Positions 50,409-59,655 of a stretch of 64,000 nucleotides of DNA are shown piece after piece. The DNA comes from an uncultured Mycoplasmatota bacterium (lineage in GTDB: Bacteria > Bacillota_I > Bacilli_A > RF39 > UBA660), in assembly GCA_900552495.1 (NCBI GenBank), contig URZY01000001.1, positions 1-64,000 on the forward strand. Direction: 5' to 3'. The notes beneath the pieces were generated by a model. That model saw only the letters and a list, made by a program, of their open reading frames with translations, was not told the DNA's origin and did not search any database. The number at the start of each line of letters is the position of its first letter. Positions within the stretch are counted from its first letter, which is position 1. The translations under genes were made by a program, and so were the position numbers.

Positions 50409-52829
50409 ATGTATCCGCTAGGAAGACAATTTACAGTTGATAGTGCAAAAGCTGTTAGTGATAAAAAGGCAATTTTTGCGGGAAACAATTATCGAATTTC
50501 TATTATTTCAGAGCGTGTAGTTCGCTTGGAGTTTTCTGCTACTGGGCAGTTTGTTGATAAGCCAACACAGTTAATTAAACGAAGAAATTTAGGTTTGCCA
50601 GATTTTTCGATTAGGCAAGATCCTCATTTGGTAGAAATTAGCACTAAGTATTTTACACTTACATACATTAAAGGACAACCATTTGTAGGTCCTCGTGTTG
50701 ACCCTATGAAAAACCTTAAGATTACACTTCGAAGTCGCGAAAAAGACAGAAATAAAGACTGGTATGTTGGACATCCTGAGGCCAAGAATTTACACGGAAA
50801 TATGATTAGTGTTGATATGGGAATTCCTAAAAATTTGGAAAATGGTTTATATTCTTTGGATGGTTTTGCGTCTTTTGATGATAGTAAATCTAAAATAATT
50901 ATGGAAGATGGAACTTTAGCGGAACCATTGGAGAATCATTTGGATATATATGTTTTTATGTATGATCGAGATTTTAAGCAAGCATTACTTGATTATTTTA
51001 AGATGACCGGAGCGCCAGCACTAATTCCGCGTTATGCGTTAGGAAATTGGTGGTGTAGAAATACAACATATAATGATACAACATTGTATCAATTAATTAG
51101 AAACTTCGAAAGAAATAAGATTCCTTTATCAGTTATGTTATTTGATCATGATTGGCATTATAGAAATGTTGGGAATCACAAAGATTTGAAGGCAGGTTTT
51201 ACTTTTAATAAGGACTTGTTTATTGAACCGGAAAAAACGATTGAGGATTTACACAAACGTGGGATTCGTGTTGGTTTATGTGTTAATCCAACAAATGGAA
51301 TTTATCCTCATGAGATGTATTATAAACAGGCTAGTGAGGCATTGGGAGTAACTGAACCAAAAATAATTTTGTTTGATCCTCTTAATCCAAAATTATTAGA
51401 TGTTATGTTTAAAATGCTTCTTCATCCACTTGAGGTTCAAGGGGTAGATTTCTTTTGGAATGACTCTACGGGTGATAATGATATTAATAAGTTATGGGCA
51501 CTTAATCACTATATGTTTTTAGATAGTGGTCGTGCTAATACAAAGAGACCTATGCTTTTAGGAAGAGGTAGTGTTTATGCTCCGCATAGATATCCGGTTT
51601 CTTATGGTGGTTCAAGCGAAATTAGTTGGGATGCTTTAAAAAAATTACCATTTATGTATTTAAATGCAGCTAATATTGGAGTAAGTTGGTGGAGTCATGA
51701 TGTTGGGGGAAATCATGGTGGTATTGAAGATGGAGAACTTTATGTTAGATATTTACAATTGAGTACATTTTCACCAATTTTGCGTTTTCATGCAGCAAGG
51801 GGAACCTATTATAAAAAAGAGCCTTGGCTATGGGATGTTAAAACGGAACAGATCGCAACTGATTATTTAAGACTTAGACATAGATTAATTCCATATTTAT
51901 ATACGGAAGCCTATAATTATACTAAGTCTGGAACACCGTTAATCCAACCATTTTATTATAATTATATGTGGACTTATGATGATGAATTATATAAAAATCA
52001 GTACTATTTTGGGTCACAATTGTTGGTTTGTCCAATTCTTAATACTAAAGATGTTATGATGGATCGAACTATTCATAGGTTTTTTATACCTGATGGAACT
52101 TGGTATGATTTTATAACAGGTAAAAAATTTCCTGGTAATAAAAAGTATATTTCGTTTTTTAAAGAAGAAGATTATCCGGTGTTTGCGCATGCTGGTTCTA
52201 TAATACCATTATCTAATAGAAGTGATTATAATAATACTGGCTTGCCAATAGATTTGGAAATTCAAATATTTCCTGGAGTAAGTAATACATATACAATGTA
52301 TGAAGATGATGGAGTAACAGCTTTATATAGAGAAGGTTATTATTTAAAAACGTCAATTGATTACAATTATTTAAGGAATAATTATACAGTTGTTATTAGA
52401 AGTATTGATGGTAAGAGTGGAATTGTACCAGATAAGAGAAATTATAAAATGGTATTTAGAAACACAAAAAAACCACAAGAGGTTCTTACTTATTTTAACG
52501 CTGAAAAATTACCATTTGAAGCTTATATCGATGGTAATGATTTCGTGGTAGAACTTAAGGATGTGCCAACAATTGGTCAAGTTACTATTAATTGTAAGGG
52601 TAAGGATATTGAGATAGAAGCTGCTAGATTGATTAATGATGAAGTTGATAGTATCTTAATGGATTTAAAAATAAATACATATTTAAAAGAAGAAATAGCA
52701 GATATTATGTTTGGTAAAGAGTCAATTAGTAAAAAGAGAATTGCTATTCGCAAATTGAAGAAAAAGGGCCTTTCTAAAGAATATATTGGTTTGTTCTTAA
52801 AATTGTTGGAGTACTTGAGCGAAGTTTAG
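50409..52829 (+). CDS. Glycoside hydrolase family 31 protein (alpha-glucosidase-like)
   Basis: 806 residues from ATG 50409 after AAGGTGGTTGATT. N-terminal beta domain, then the barrel with WWCRNTTYND, and DFFWNDSTGDND holding the nucleophile-position Asp352. WWSHDVGGNHGG (Asp431) is also conserved. The segment that in GH31 enzymes reads SGD, with the acid/base Asp, is YGGSSEISW here, so that residue looks replaced by Ser. A helical extension of about 70 residues ends the protein. It is cytoplasmic, with no signal peptide. Probably acts on an alpha-glucoside if active. Confidence 0.88.
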   Translation: MYPLGRQFTVDSAKAVSDKKAIFAGNNYRISIISERVVRLEFSATGQFVDKPTQLIKRRNLGLPDFSIRQDPHLVEISTKYFTLTYIKGQPFVGPRVDPMKNLKITLRSREKDRNKDWYVGHPEAKNLHGNMISVDMGIPKNLENGLYSLDGFASFDDSKSKIIMEDGTLAEPLENHLDIYVFMYDRDFKQALLDYFKMTGAPALIPRYALGNWWCRNTTYNDTTLYQLIRNFERNKIPLSVMLFDHDWHYRNVGNHKDLKAGFTFNKDLFIEPEKTIEDLHKRGIRVGLCVNPTNGIYPHEMYYKQASEALGVTEPKIILFDPLNPKLLDVMFKMLLHPLEVQGVDFFWNDSTGDNDINKLWALNHYMFLDSGRANTKRPMLLGRGSVYAPHRYPVSYGGSSEISWDALKKLPFMYLNAANIGVSWWSHDVGGNHGGIEDGELYVRYLQLSTFSPILRFHAARGTYYKKEPWLWDVKTEQIATDYLRLRHRLIPYLYTEAYNYTKSGTPLIQPFYYNYMWTYDDELYKNQYYFGSQLLVCPILNTKDVMMDRTIHRFFIPDGTWYDFITGKKFPGNKKYISFFKEEDYPVFAHAGSIIPLSNRSDYNNTGLPIDLEIQIFPGVSNTYTMYEDDGVTALYREGYYLKTSIDYNYLRNNYTVVIRSIDGKSGIVPDKRNYKMVFRNTKKPQEVLTYFNAEKLPFEAYIDGNDFVVELKDVPTIGQVTINCKGKDIEIEAARLINDEVDSILMDLKINTYLKEEIADIMFGKESISKKRIAIRKLKKKGLSKEYIGLFLKLLEYLSEV

Positions 52830-52840
52830 GAGGTTTTGTC

Positions 52841-53797
52841 ATGAAAACTAAACAAGAAAGAATTAACGACAGAGTTAGAAGAATTACTAAGTTAGAAGAT
52901 GAGACAATTCTTAGATATAGTGAAGATATTGATTATGATGAGGAATTATCTAGATATGACATAATGATGGAACATTTTGTGTTAGGAGATTTAGATGAGG
53001 CGTTCTTAACTGATGTTACTAAAGATATGAGTAGAGATGAAGTTAAGGCATTATTTGATTTAGTTAGACCCTATGCTTCATTATGTTTTGCTAAGGGAGA
53101 TGTTAATTATTGGTTAGAATCTTTGGAGAATGCTTATGTTTCGGATTATCAGCTTATTGCTGCTTCTATATTTGATAATTTTGATTATTTACTTGAACTC
53201 GCTAGAGATGGAGGTAGAGATGTTTTAGAGCAACTTGTCTCATTAAGAGAAAGTCCAGAATTGCAAGATGTTTCGGTTATTCAATATTTAAGAGATTATT
53301 TTATTGATGATCGAGCATTAAAAACTGTATTGATGGATATGGCTGAAGAAGATAGTCCTTATGATATTTTTTCTAATGAACAAAAAGCTATTCTTTTTAC
53401 CTATCCTGAAGGAACTTTGTATTCTTATGGGAATGTTGATGGGAAGAAAGCAATTAAAATTATATCGCCTTATGTTTTAGGTAGTAGGATGTTTAATGAT
53501 TTTCATCAGTATATATCTACCGAGTTGATTAATAATATTTCTGAACAGAATATAAATGAAGTTGCTGAAATATTAACTAACTTTTTTAAAGATGATAGTT
53601 TTATATTTGAAGATGCTGCGCTTGATTTATCAGTTAGGTATCGTGATTATTTGCGACAGAATAATGTAGTATTAGCTAATGAAAATATGAAAATTGTCTA
53701 TGATGAAGACGGGAGTGAGATAGAAAAAGCTTGGGATAGTGGTGATGGTGTGTTAGGTAGTTCATATGAGGCTCCATATAGCGGTGGTATTAAATAA
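52841..53797 (+). CDS. Acidic helical protein of unknown function
   Basis: 318 residues after TTAGGAGGTTTTGTC, 11 bases behind the GH31 gene, so co-transcribed. It is mostly helical and acidic (MMEHFVLGDLDEAFLTDVTKDMSRDEVKALFDLVRPYASL). Residues 185-205 (FTYPEGTLYSYGNVDGKKAIKI) break the helical pattern. No signal peptide or membrane helix. I do not recognise the family. Confidence 0.75.
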   Translation: MKTKQERINDRVRRITKLEDETILRYSEDIDYDEELSRYDIMMEHFVLGDLDEAFLTDVTKDMSRDEVKALFDLVRPYASLCFAKGDVNYWLESLENAYVSDYQLIAASIFDNFDYLLELARDGGRDVLEQLVSLRESPELQDVSVIQYLRDYFIDDRALKTVLMDMAEEDSPYDIFSNEQKAILFTYPEGTLYSYGNVDGKKAIKIISPYVLGSRMFNDFHQYISTELINNISEQNINEVAEILTNFFKDDSFIFEDAALDLSVRYRDYLRQNNVVLANENMKIVYDEDGSEIEKAWDSGDGVLGSSYEAPYSGGIK

Positions 53798-53869
53798 AAA
53801 AACACTTGAAAAATAAAGAAAAAAAGAATATACTAGTTTTATATTTTTGAAATATTGCTAGTAGTAGTA

Positions 53870-54055
53870 ATAATCAACTTTTTTGAAGAGAGCTTGTGGT
53901 TGGTGAAAATGAGTATTTAGTTATTATGAACTTGACTGGCTTATTAAATATTTAGGGTAAGACCTTTATCTCTATTAAAGCTGCATAGGTTGACTATGAA
54001 GTAAGGTGGTACCGCGATTATTTCGTCCTTATATTTTATATAGGGACGTTTTTAT
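53870..54055 (+). ncRNA. T-box riboswitch, leucine type
   Basis: The T-box AAGGTGGTACCGCG is at 54003-54016, followed by the terminator CGTCC...GGACG with a T run. The specifier region reads GAA-CTT-GACTGG at 53928-53939, so the specifier codon is probably CTT (Leu) at 53931-53933; TTG one base on is also a Leu codon. AGAGAG and GGTTGGTGAAAATGAG at 53887-53912 fit the base of stem I. Uncharged tRNA-Leu would stabilise the antiterminator and turn on leuS. Confidence 0.93.
54024..54055 (+). terminator. T-box controlled terminator
   Basis: CGTCC (54024-54028) pairs with GGACG (54044-54048), extended by an AT stem, then five T. The 5' arm region would pair with the T-box in the antiterminator state. 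Confidence 0.88.
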
Positions 54056-54073
54056 TTGGAAAGGGTGATGTAG

Positions 54074-54445
54074 TTGCAAGAAATTGTATTGTTTTTGCTC
54101 ACATATTTATTTGTATTTGTAATTTATGAATTATTTATTGTGAGATGTGCTTTAAAGAATGAGAAGAAAAAGGGAAAGAAGAAAGATAAAGAAACTAAGC
54201 TACCAATGGAAATTAAGTTTTTGGTTAATAAGTATAAACTTGATTTAAAAAAGGTTGATTATCATAGGTTATTACATGTGATGGCTGTGGTGTCTTCTTT
54301 TGATATATCGTTCATTGTATCGTTATCACTTTTAACTGATAGTTTTATATTACAAATGTTAATTATTTTAGTTTTAGTTGTTCCGGTAATATTGATAAGT
54401 TACCATATAGTTTATTTAGTTTATAAGAAGAAAGGATTGATGTAG
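54074..54445 (+). CDS. Small membrane protein between the T-box and leuS
   Basis: 123 residues from TTG 54074 (GAAAGGGTGATGTAG upstream). One helix at 3-25, a very basic loop (KNEKKKGKKKDKETK), a conserved-looking segment LPMEIKFLVNKYKLDLKKVDYHRLLHVMAVVSSFDISFI and further helices at about 60-85 and 90-115. The stop is directly followed by the leuS start, so both are controlled by the leucine T-box. This layout resembles small membrane proteins annotated only as unknown in low-GC genomes. Confidence 0.75.
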   Translation: MQEIVLFLLTYLFVFVIYELFIVRCALKNEKKKGKKKDKETKLPMEIKFLVNKYKLDLKKVDYHRLLHVMAVVSSFDISFIVSLSLLTDSFILQMLIILVLVVPVILISYHIVYLVYKKKGLM

Positions 54446-57253
54446 ATGGATTTTAAAACAATTGAAAAGAAGTGGCAAAAATATTGGGAAGATAAACATG
54501 TGTTTGAGGCGAAAAATGGTAGTGAGAAAAAGCCTTACTATATATTAGTGGAATTTCCTTATCCGAGTGGAGCAGGGCTTCATGTAGGTCATGTTAGAAG
54601 TTATACAGCACAAGATGCTTTAGCTAGAATGAAGAGGATGCAAGGATATAATGTTTTGTATCCGATGGGGTGGGATGCGTTTGGAGCTCCGGCAGAACAA
54701 TATGCTATTAAGAATAAAATACATCCAAAAGATGCTGTTAAAGAGAATATAGCGACTTTTAAAGGTCAAATGAAAGATTTGGGATTTTCTTTTGATTGGA
54801 CCCGTGAATTTTCAACAACTGATCCGGATTATTATAAGTGGACACAATGGCAATTTTTGCAGTTTTATAAACATGGTATGGCCTATAAGGACACTATTCC
54901 AGTAAATTGGTGTCCTACTTGTAAGAGCGTACTTTCTAATGAGGATGCTGCTGGCGGGGTGTGTGAACGTTGTGGATCTAGTGTTGTGCAAAAAGAGAAG
55001 AGTCAATGGATGCTTAAAATGAGTGATTATTCTGAAGATTTGCTTACAGGACTAGATGATACTAATTTTGCAGAAAGAGTTAAGTTAGGACAAATAAATT
55101 GGATAGGTAAATCAGTAGGTGCACATGTTAATTTCAAGATAGACGGTCATGATAAGGAGTTTACGGTGTTTACAACAAGATGTGATACTCTTTATGGAGC
55201 TACTTATTGTGTTCTTGCTCCAGAACATAAGTATATTGATGAAATTACAACTGATGAATATAGAAATGCTGTAGAAGAGTATAAAAAAGCTTGTAGTTTG
55301 AAGAATGATATGGAGAGAACGGAGCTTAATAAAGAAAAAACGGGAGTATTTACTGGGGCTTATGCAATTAATCCAGTTAATGGAAAAAAGATTCCTATTT
55401 ATATCAGTGATTATGTTTTAGCAAGTTATGGTACAGGGGCAATTATGGCAGTTCCAGCTCATGATGATCGTGATTATGAATTTGCAAAGAAGTTTAATAT
55501 TCCAATTATTCAAGTTTTGGAAGAAGTTACGGGTACTCCACATGAAAATGAAACTAAGAAAAATTCTATAGTAGCAATTTTATATGATGAAGAAAAGGAT
55601 AAATATTTAACGATTAATTGGCATGATAAAGGTGGAAGATTGTTTGTAGGAGGCACTATTCAAGATGGAGAGTCTGCTTATGATTGTGCCGTTCGAGAAA
55701 TTTTAGAGGAAACAGGTTATAAGAATGTTGAATTTGTTCACGAGCTGCCTAAGATTAATCATCATTACTATGCTTATAATAAGGATAAGTATTTTAATAT
55801 TGAATGTACAGGGTTCTTATTTAAATTGAAAAATTATGAACAGGATACACAACAACTTGATGATGATGAAGAGTTTGATGTAGAATGGGTTGATGCTAAA
55901 GTAATTAATAATGAGATTAAAGACGAATTACACGCAAAAACTTATCAATATGCTATGAATCCTGGGGCTATGTGTGGTGATGGTATTCATATTAATTCAG
56001 AAATGTTAGATGGACTAAATAAAGAAGATGCTATTAAAGTAATGTTGGAATGGTTAGAAAAGAATAATTGTGGAGAGAGAAAAGTTAACTACAAGATGCG
56101 TGATTGGATTTTCTCTAGACAAAGATTCTGGGGCGAACCAATTCCAATGATTAATTGTCCAAAATGTGGTTGGGTTCCAATGAATGAGGAAGATTTGCCA
56201 TTATTACTACCAGATGTTGCTGAGTATGAGCCAACAGAGAATGGGGAGAGTCCATTGGCTAATATTAGTGATTGGGTTAATTGTAAATGTCCAAAATGTG
56301 GTCATGATGCAAAGAGAGAAACTGATACAATGCCTAACTGGGCAGGATCTAGTTGGTATTTCTTAAGATTTATGGATGCTCATAATACGCATGAATTTGC
56401 TTCAATGGAAGCGATGAAATATTGGAATAGGGTTGATTGGTACAATGGTGGTATGGAACATACGGCGAGACATTTATTATATGCAAGATTTTGGGTACAA
56501 TTTTTATATAATATTGGCTTAGTTCCAAATAAAGAAATGATTTGGACAAGAGTGAGTCATGGTATGGTACTTGGTTCAAATAATGAGAAAATGAGTAAGT
56601 CTAAAGGTAATGTTATTAATCCAGATGATATTGTTAATGAATATGGGGCAGATACGTTACGTTTGTATGAAATGTTTATGGGTGATTATCAACAAGATGC
56701 CCCTTGGAGTACAGATTCATTAAGAGGTTGTAAGAGGTTTATTGATAAAGTTATTAGACTTAAAGATAAAGCTATTGATAGTAATGAACTTACAAAAGAT
56801 TTGGAGGTAATTCAACATAAAACAATAAAAAAAGTTACTAATGATTTGACTAATATGGCTTATAATACTGCTGTATCAGCCTTAATGATTTTAGCTAATG
56901 AATATGATAACCATGAGTTTACTAAAGCCGATTATCGTCTATTATTAACACTTCTTAATCCGATTTCACCACATATAACGGAGGAGTTGAACGAAAAACT
57001 TGGATATGAAGCATTATGCTATGCTGAGTGGCCTGTTTATGATGAGGCAAAAACAGTAGAGACAGAGGTAGAAATTGGTGTCCAAGTAAATGGTAAAGTA
57101 CGTGGAACTATTAAGATTAGTGTTGATGAAGAAGATGAGACAATAAAAAATAAAGCTATGAATGATGAAAATGTTAAACGTCATATAGCTGGAAAAGAAA
57201 TTGTTAAGGTTATTATCATTAAAGGAAGAATTGTTAATATTGTTGTGAAATAA
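54446..57253 (+). CDS. leuS: Leucyl-tRNA synthetase with an inserted Nudix domain
   Basis: 935 residues; most bacterial LeuRS have 800-880. HIGH is HVGH at 46-49 and KMSKS is at about 714-719. Two zinc knuckles (CPTCKS...CERCG; CPKCG) are present. The editing domain keeps FTTRCDTLYGATY and VPAHDDRD. A complete Nudix domain of about 130 residues is inserted at about 371-505: VAILYDEEKDKYLTI start and a perfect Nudix box GTIQDGESAYDCAVREILEE-TGY at about 402-424. The sequence then resumes MNPGAMCGDGIHINSEMLDGL. The insertion is in frame and both flanks are normal. Confidence 0.96.
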   Translation: MDFKTIEKKWQKYWEDKHVFEAKNGSEKKPYYILVEFPYPSGAGLHVGHVRSYTAQDALARMKRMQGYNVLYPMGWDAFGAPAEQYAIKNKIHPKDAVKENIATFKGQMKDLGFSFDWTREFSTTDPDYYKWTQWQFLQFYKHGMAYKDTIPVNWCPTCKSVLSNEDAAGGVCERCGSSVVQKEKSQWMLKMSDYSEDLLTGLDDTNFAERVKLGQINWIGKSVGAHVNFKIDGHDKEFTVFTTRCDTLYGATYCVLAPEHKYIDEITTDEYRNAVEEYKKACSLKNDMERTELNKEKTGVFTGAYAINPVNGKKIPIYISDYVLASYGTGAIMAVPAHDDRDYEFAKKFNIPIIQVLEEVTGTPHENETKKNSIVAILYDEEKDKYLTINWHDKGGRLFVGGTIQDGESAYDCAVREILEETGYKNVEFVHELPKINHHYYAYNKDKYFNIECTGFLFKLKNYEQDTQQLDDDEEFDVEWVDAKVINNEIKDELHAKTYQYAMNPGAMCGDGIHINSEMLDGLNKEDAIKVMLEWLEKNNCGERKVNYKMRDWIFSRQRFWGEPIPMINCPKCGWVPMNEEDLPLLLPDVAEYEPTENGESPLANISDWVNCKCPKCGHDAKRETDTMPNWAGSSWYFLRFMDAHNTHEFASMEAMKYWNRVDWYNGGMEHTARHLLYARFWVQFLYNIGLVPNKEMIWTRVSHGMVLGSNNEKMSKSKGNVINPDDIVNEYGADTLRLYEMFMGDYQQDAPWSTDSLRGCKRFIDKVIRLKDKAIDSNELTKDLEVIQHKTIKKVTNDLTNMAYNTAVSALMILANEYDNHEFTKADYRLLLTLLNPISPHITEELNEKLGYEALCYAEWPVYDEAKTVETEVEIGVQVNGKVRGTIKISVDEEDETIKNKAMNDENVKRHIAGKEIVKVIIIKGRIVNIVVK

Positions 57254-57258
57254 AATAA

Positions 57259-57292
57259 GAAGAGAGTTCTAGATGAGCACTCTCTTTTTTAG
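57259..57292 (+). terminator. Terminator after leuS
   Basis: AGAGAGT / ACTCTCT seven-base stem with an 11-base loop, then six T. Confidence 0.88.
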
Positions 57293-57405
57293 TAGAGATA
57301 TAAGCCCTTTACTTTTTAAAATTTAGGTGGTAGAATTAGTCTATTTAATTAAATGGTGTTATGGACAAGGAAATATAAGCGGTATTTTTAAGGAGTAATT
57401 TGTTT

Positions 57406-58302
57406 ATGGGAAAAGGAATAGATTTACATATTCATACTATTTGTTCTGATGGGACTTTGTCGCCTAAAGAAGTAGTTGATAAGGCAAAGGAAAAGGGGAT
57501 TAGTGTTATAGCGATAGCTGACCATGATACTGTGGAGGCTTATACTCCTGAGTTATTGGGGTATGCAAAAGAGCAGGGAATTAAATTAATTCCGGCTGTT
57601 GAAATCTCTACTAAGATGGGGAAAAATGGATTGCATATTTTAGGTTATAATATTGATTTTTCGAATGACGATTTATTAAGGAAACTTAATTCTTTGCGAA
57701 ATGCAAGACATGATTATTTAAATAATGTTGCAAAGAAATTGATTGATTTAGGTTATACTTTGAATGTTTTAGAATTAGATAAGATTGCTGCGGTTACGAA
57801 AGCACATATTGCATTAGACATTATTAATAATGGTAAAAATAAGGATTTATTATTAAAAGAGTTTGGACACATTCCTGATAAAGGAGAATTTATTGAAACG
57901 GTTATGAATGAGGGGTGTTTAGCTTATGTAGTTAAAGACAGTATTACGCCGGTTGTCGCTGCTGACTTAATTCGTAAGGCTGGTGGGAAGGTGGTCTTAG
58001 CTCATCCTGTTGCTTATAGATATGAAGATAAATTAACGAGTTATGATATTTTGCAGATTATTAAGGATATGAGGGCTGATGGCATCGAAGCTAATTACAT
58101 TTATATTGATAAAAATAATAAAAAAATTAATGAAGTGGCATTTTGGAATTCTTTTGCTGAGGAAAATAATTTAATGGCAACGATTGGAAGTGATTTTCAT
58201 ATTGAAAATGGCATTTATCCGGAAATTGGGTTACTCAATGAAGAAATATATTTAAGTGAGAAAGATTTAAATTTAATGGTTAATTGGCTAGAAAAAAACT
58301 AG
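57406..58302 (+). CDS. PHP-domain phosphoesterase (TrpH/YciV-like)
   Basis: 298 residues from ATG 57406 (AAGGAG ten bases upstream; a TTG at 57400 is also possible). PHP metal motifs: DLHIHTICSDG, IADHDTVEAY, VEISTKMGKNGLHILGYN, HPVAYRYED and SDFHIENG. This family removes phosphates from nucleoside 3',5'-bisphosphates or short RNA ends. Single gene. Confidence 0.9.
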   Translation: MGKGIDLHIHTICSDGTLSPKEVVDKAKEKGISVIAIADHDTVEAYTPELLGYAKEQGIKLIPAVEISTKMGKNGLHILGYNIDFSNDDLLRKLNSLRNARHDYLNNVAKKLIDLGYTLNVLELDKIAAVTKAHIALDIINNGKNKDLLLKEFGHIPDKGEFIETVMNEGCLAYVVKDSITPVVAADLIRKAGGKVVLAHPVAYRYEDKLTSYDILQIIKDMRADGIEANYIYIDKNNKKINEVAFWNSFAEENNLMATIGSDFHIENGIYPEIGLLNEEIYLSEKDLNLMVNWLEKN

Positions 58303-58397
58303 TATTTTTCTTTTTTTATTAATAGAGTGATGAAAATATTGTATTATTTGGAATTTTATGTTATAATATGTTGAACTTAATGAATGGGGGAAAAATA

Positions 58398-59345
58398 ATG
58401 GGAGATAAAAATGAAGTTGTAAAAAATTTGGATTTTTTAGGTGTAGATGCATCTTTTATAATTCAAGAAATGTTTTTAGGTTATAAGTATCGTAAGCATA
58501 ACGGATCTTTATATAGTAATGATGCGGATGTACCAACAAAATTAATAAAACTATATTATACCTTGAAGCCAACAGGTGTTAGTTTTGATGAAATGAAGAA
58601 AGCTTTTGTTAGAAGATATGTATTAAATGAAAGTAAATTAGAAAATGTTCATGGCGAAGAAGAAATGGCTGGCTTTGAAAAGATGTATGAGTATATTCAC
58701 TCTGATGATATAAATTATAGATTTGATGTTTATACTTTGAAGGATTTGCATCGTCTTTTATTTTCTTGTGTTCCAGATGCGTCTTTCGGTGGAGATTTTC
58801 GTAATTCGCCAGCATGGATTCCTGGAAGTAGAGCAGAACTTGCTGATTGGACAGAAATTAGATATCGTTTAGATATGTTAGACAAGGATGTTCAGTTTTT
58901 ATTGGAAATGGGAGAGTTGGTTAAGGATTCTGGTGATGTAGATTTAATGCTTCAGTATTTAGATGAATGTGTGGAGTTGAATGCTAAGTTAATTAAAGTT
59001 CACCCATTTGCAGATGGTAATGGAAGAACAATCCGAGGTTTTACTAACAAATTACTTGAAAATGTTGGCTTTCCACCAATTTATGTAAAAGCAAGTGAAA
59101 AAGAAGAATATCGTGCAGCTATGAATAAAGCTATTAATGAGGAAGATTATGCTGATTTGAAAGGTTTTTATCGTTATAAGATTTGTGATTCTATTATTGA
59201 ATTGGATATTAATGATACAGTTCGTAAATATAATAGGAACCGTAAGGATATTTTTGATGTTACTTCTTCAACGGCTTTATCTATTCCTGATTCTGGGGCA
59301 AAAGTTATGCAGAAAAGAAGAGACGAAACAAAAAAGAATAATTAA
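58398..59345 (+). CDS. Fic-family protein (probable AMP transferase)
   Basis: 315 residues from ATG 58398 with GGGGG upstream and TATAAT shortly before. The Fic motif HPFADGNGR is complete at 202-210. The flap and lead-in (DLHRLLFSCVPDASFGGDFRNSPAWIPGSRAE) are typical. At about 75-81 the sequence NESKLEN matches the inhibitory-helix motif SxxxE(G/N) except that the first position is Glu rather than Ser or Thr. It probably attaches AMP to a protein hydroxyl. No antitoxin gene is adjacent. Confidence 0.92.
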   Translation: MGDKNEVVKNLDFLGVDASFIIQEMFLGYKYRKHNGSLYSNDADVPTKLIKLYYTLKPTGVSFDEMKKAFVRRYVLNESKLENVHGEEEMAGFEKMYEYIHSDDINYRFDVYTLKDLHRLLFSCVPDASFGGDFRNSPAWIPGSRAELADWTEIRYRLDMLDKDVQFLLEMGELVKDSGDVDLMLQYLDECVELNAKLIKVHPFADGNGRTIRGFTNKLLENVGFPPIYVKASEKEEYRAAMNKAINEEDYADLKGFYRYKICDSIIELDINDTVRKYNRNRKDIFDVTSSTALSIPDSGAKVMQKRRDETKKNN

Positions 59346-59368
59346 GAAACCGGTTGGGTTTCTTTTTT
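59344..59368 (+). terminator. Terminator after the Fic gene
   Basis: AAGAAACC / GGTTTCTT stem with a short GGTTG loop, then TTTT. Confidence 0.85.
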
Positions 59369-59415
59369 CGTCTAATTTTTTAGGTTTTAAATGATATATT
59401 TTAATGGGTGAAAAT

Positions 59416-59586
59416 ATGAAAGTTAAAATTTTTGATTTAGAAGATGAAAAAGATTTAGAAGAAGAAGTTAATAATTTTTTAACGGAGAATACAATTAATG
59501 TAATTGATATTAAATATCAAGTTAGTGTGGGTGTATTTAGTGAAGAACAAGTCTTTTGTTTTTCAGCTATGATTATTTATAGTTAA
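59416..59586 (+). CDS. Cse60-family small protein
   Basis: 56 residues from ATG 59416 (GGGTGAAAAT upstream). MKVKIFDLEDEKDLEEEVNNFLTENTINVIDIKYQVS and the VFCFSAMIIYS end match the Cse60 family, known in Bacillus as a sporulation-linked protein but also present in non-sporulating relatives. The role is unknown. Confidence 0.88.
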   Translation: MKVKIFDLEDEKDLEEEVNNFLTENTINVIDIKYQVSVGVFSEEQVFCFSAMIIYS

Positions 59587-59618
59587 TACTAAGATTTAAG
59601 TCTTAGTGTTTTTTTTTG
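59586..59618 (+). terminator. Terminator
   Basis: ACTAAGA / TCTTAGT stem, loop TTTAAG, then nine T. Confidence 0.9.
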
Positions 59619-59655
59619 TCTTTTGTGGTATGATAATAATATTAGGAGGAATACA

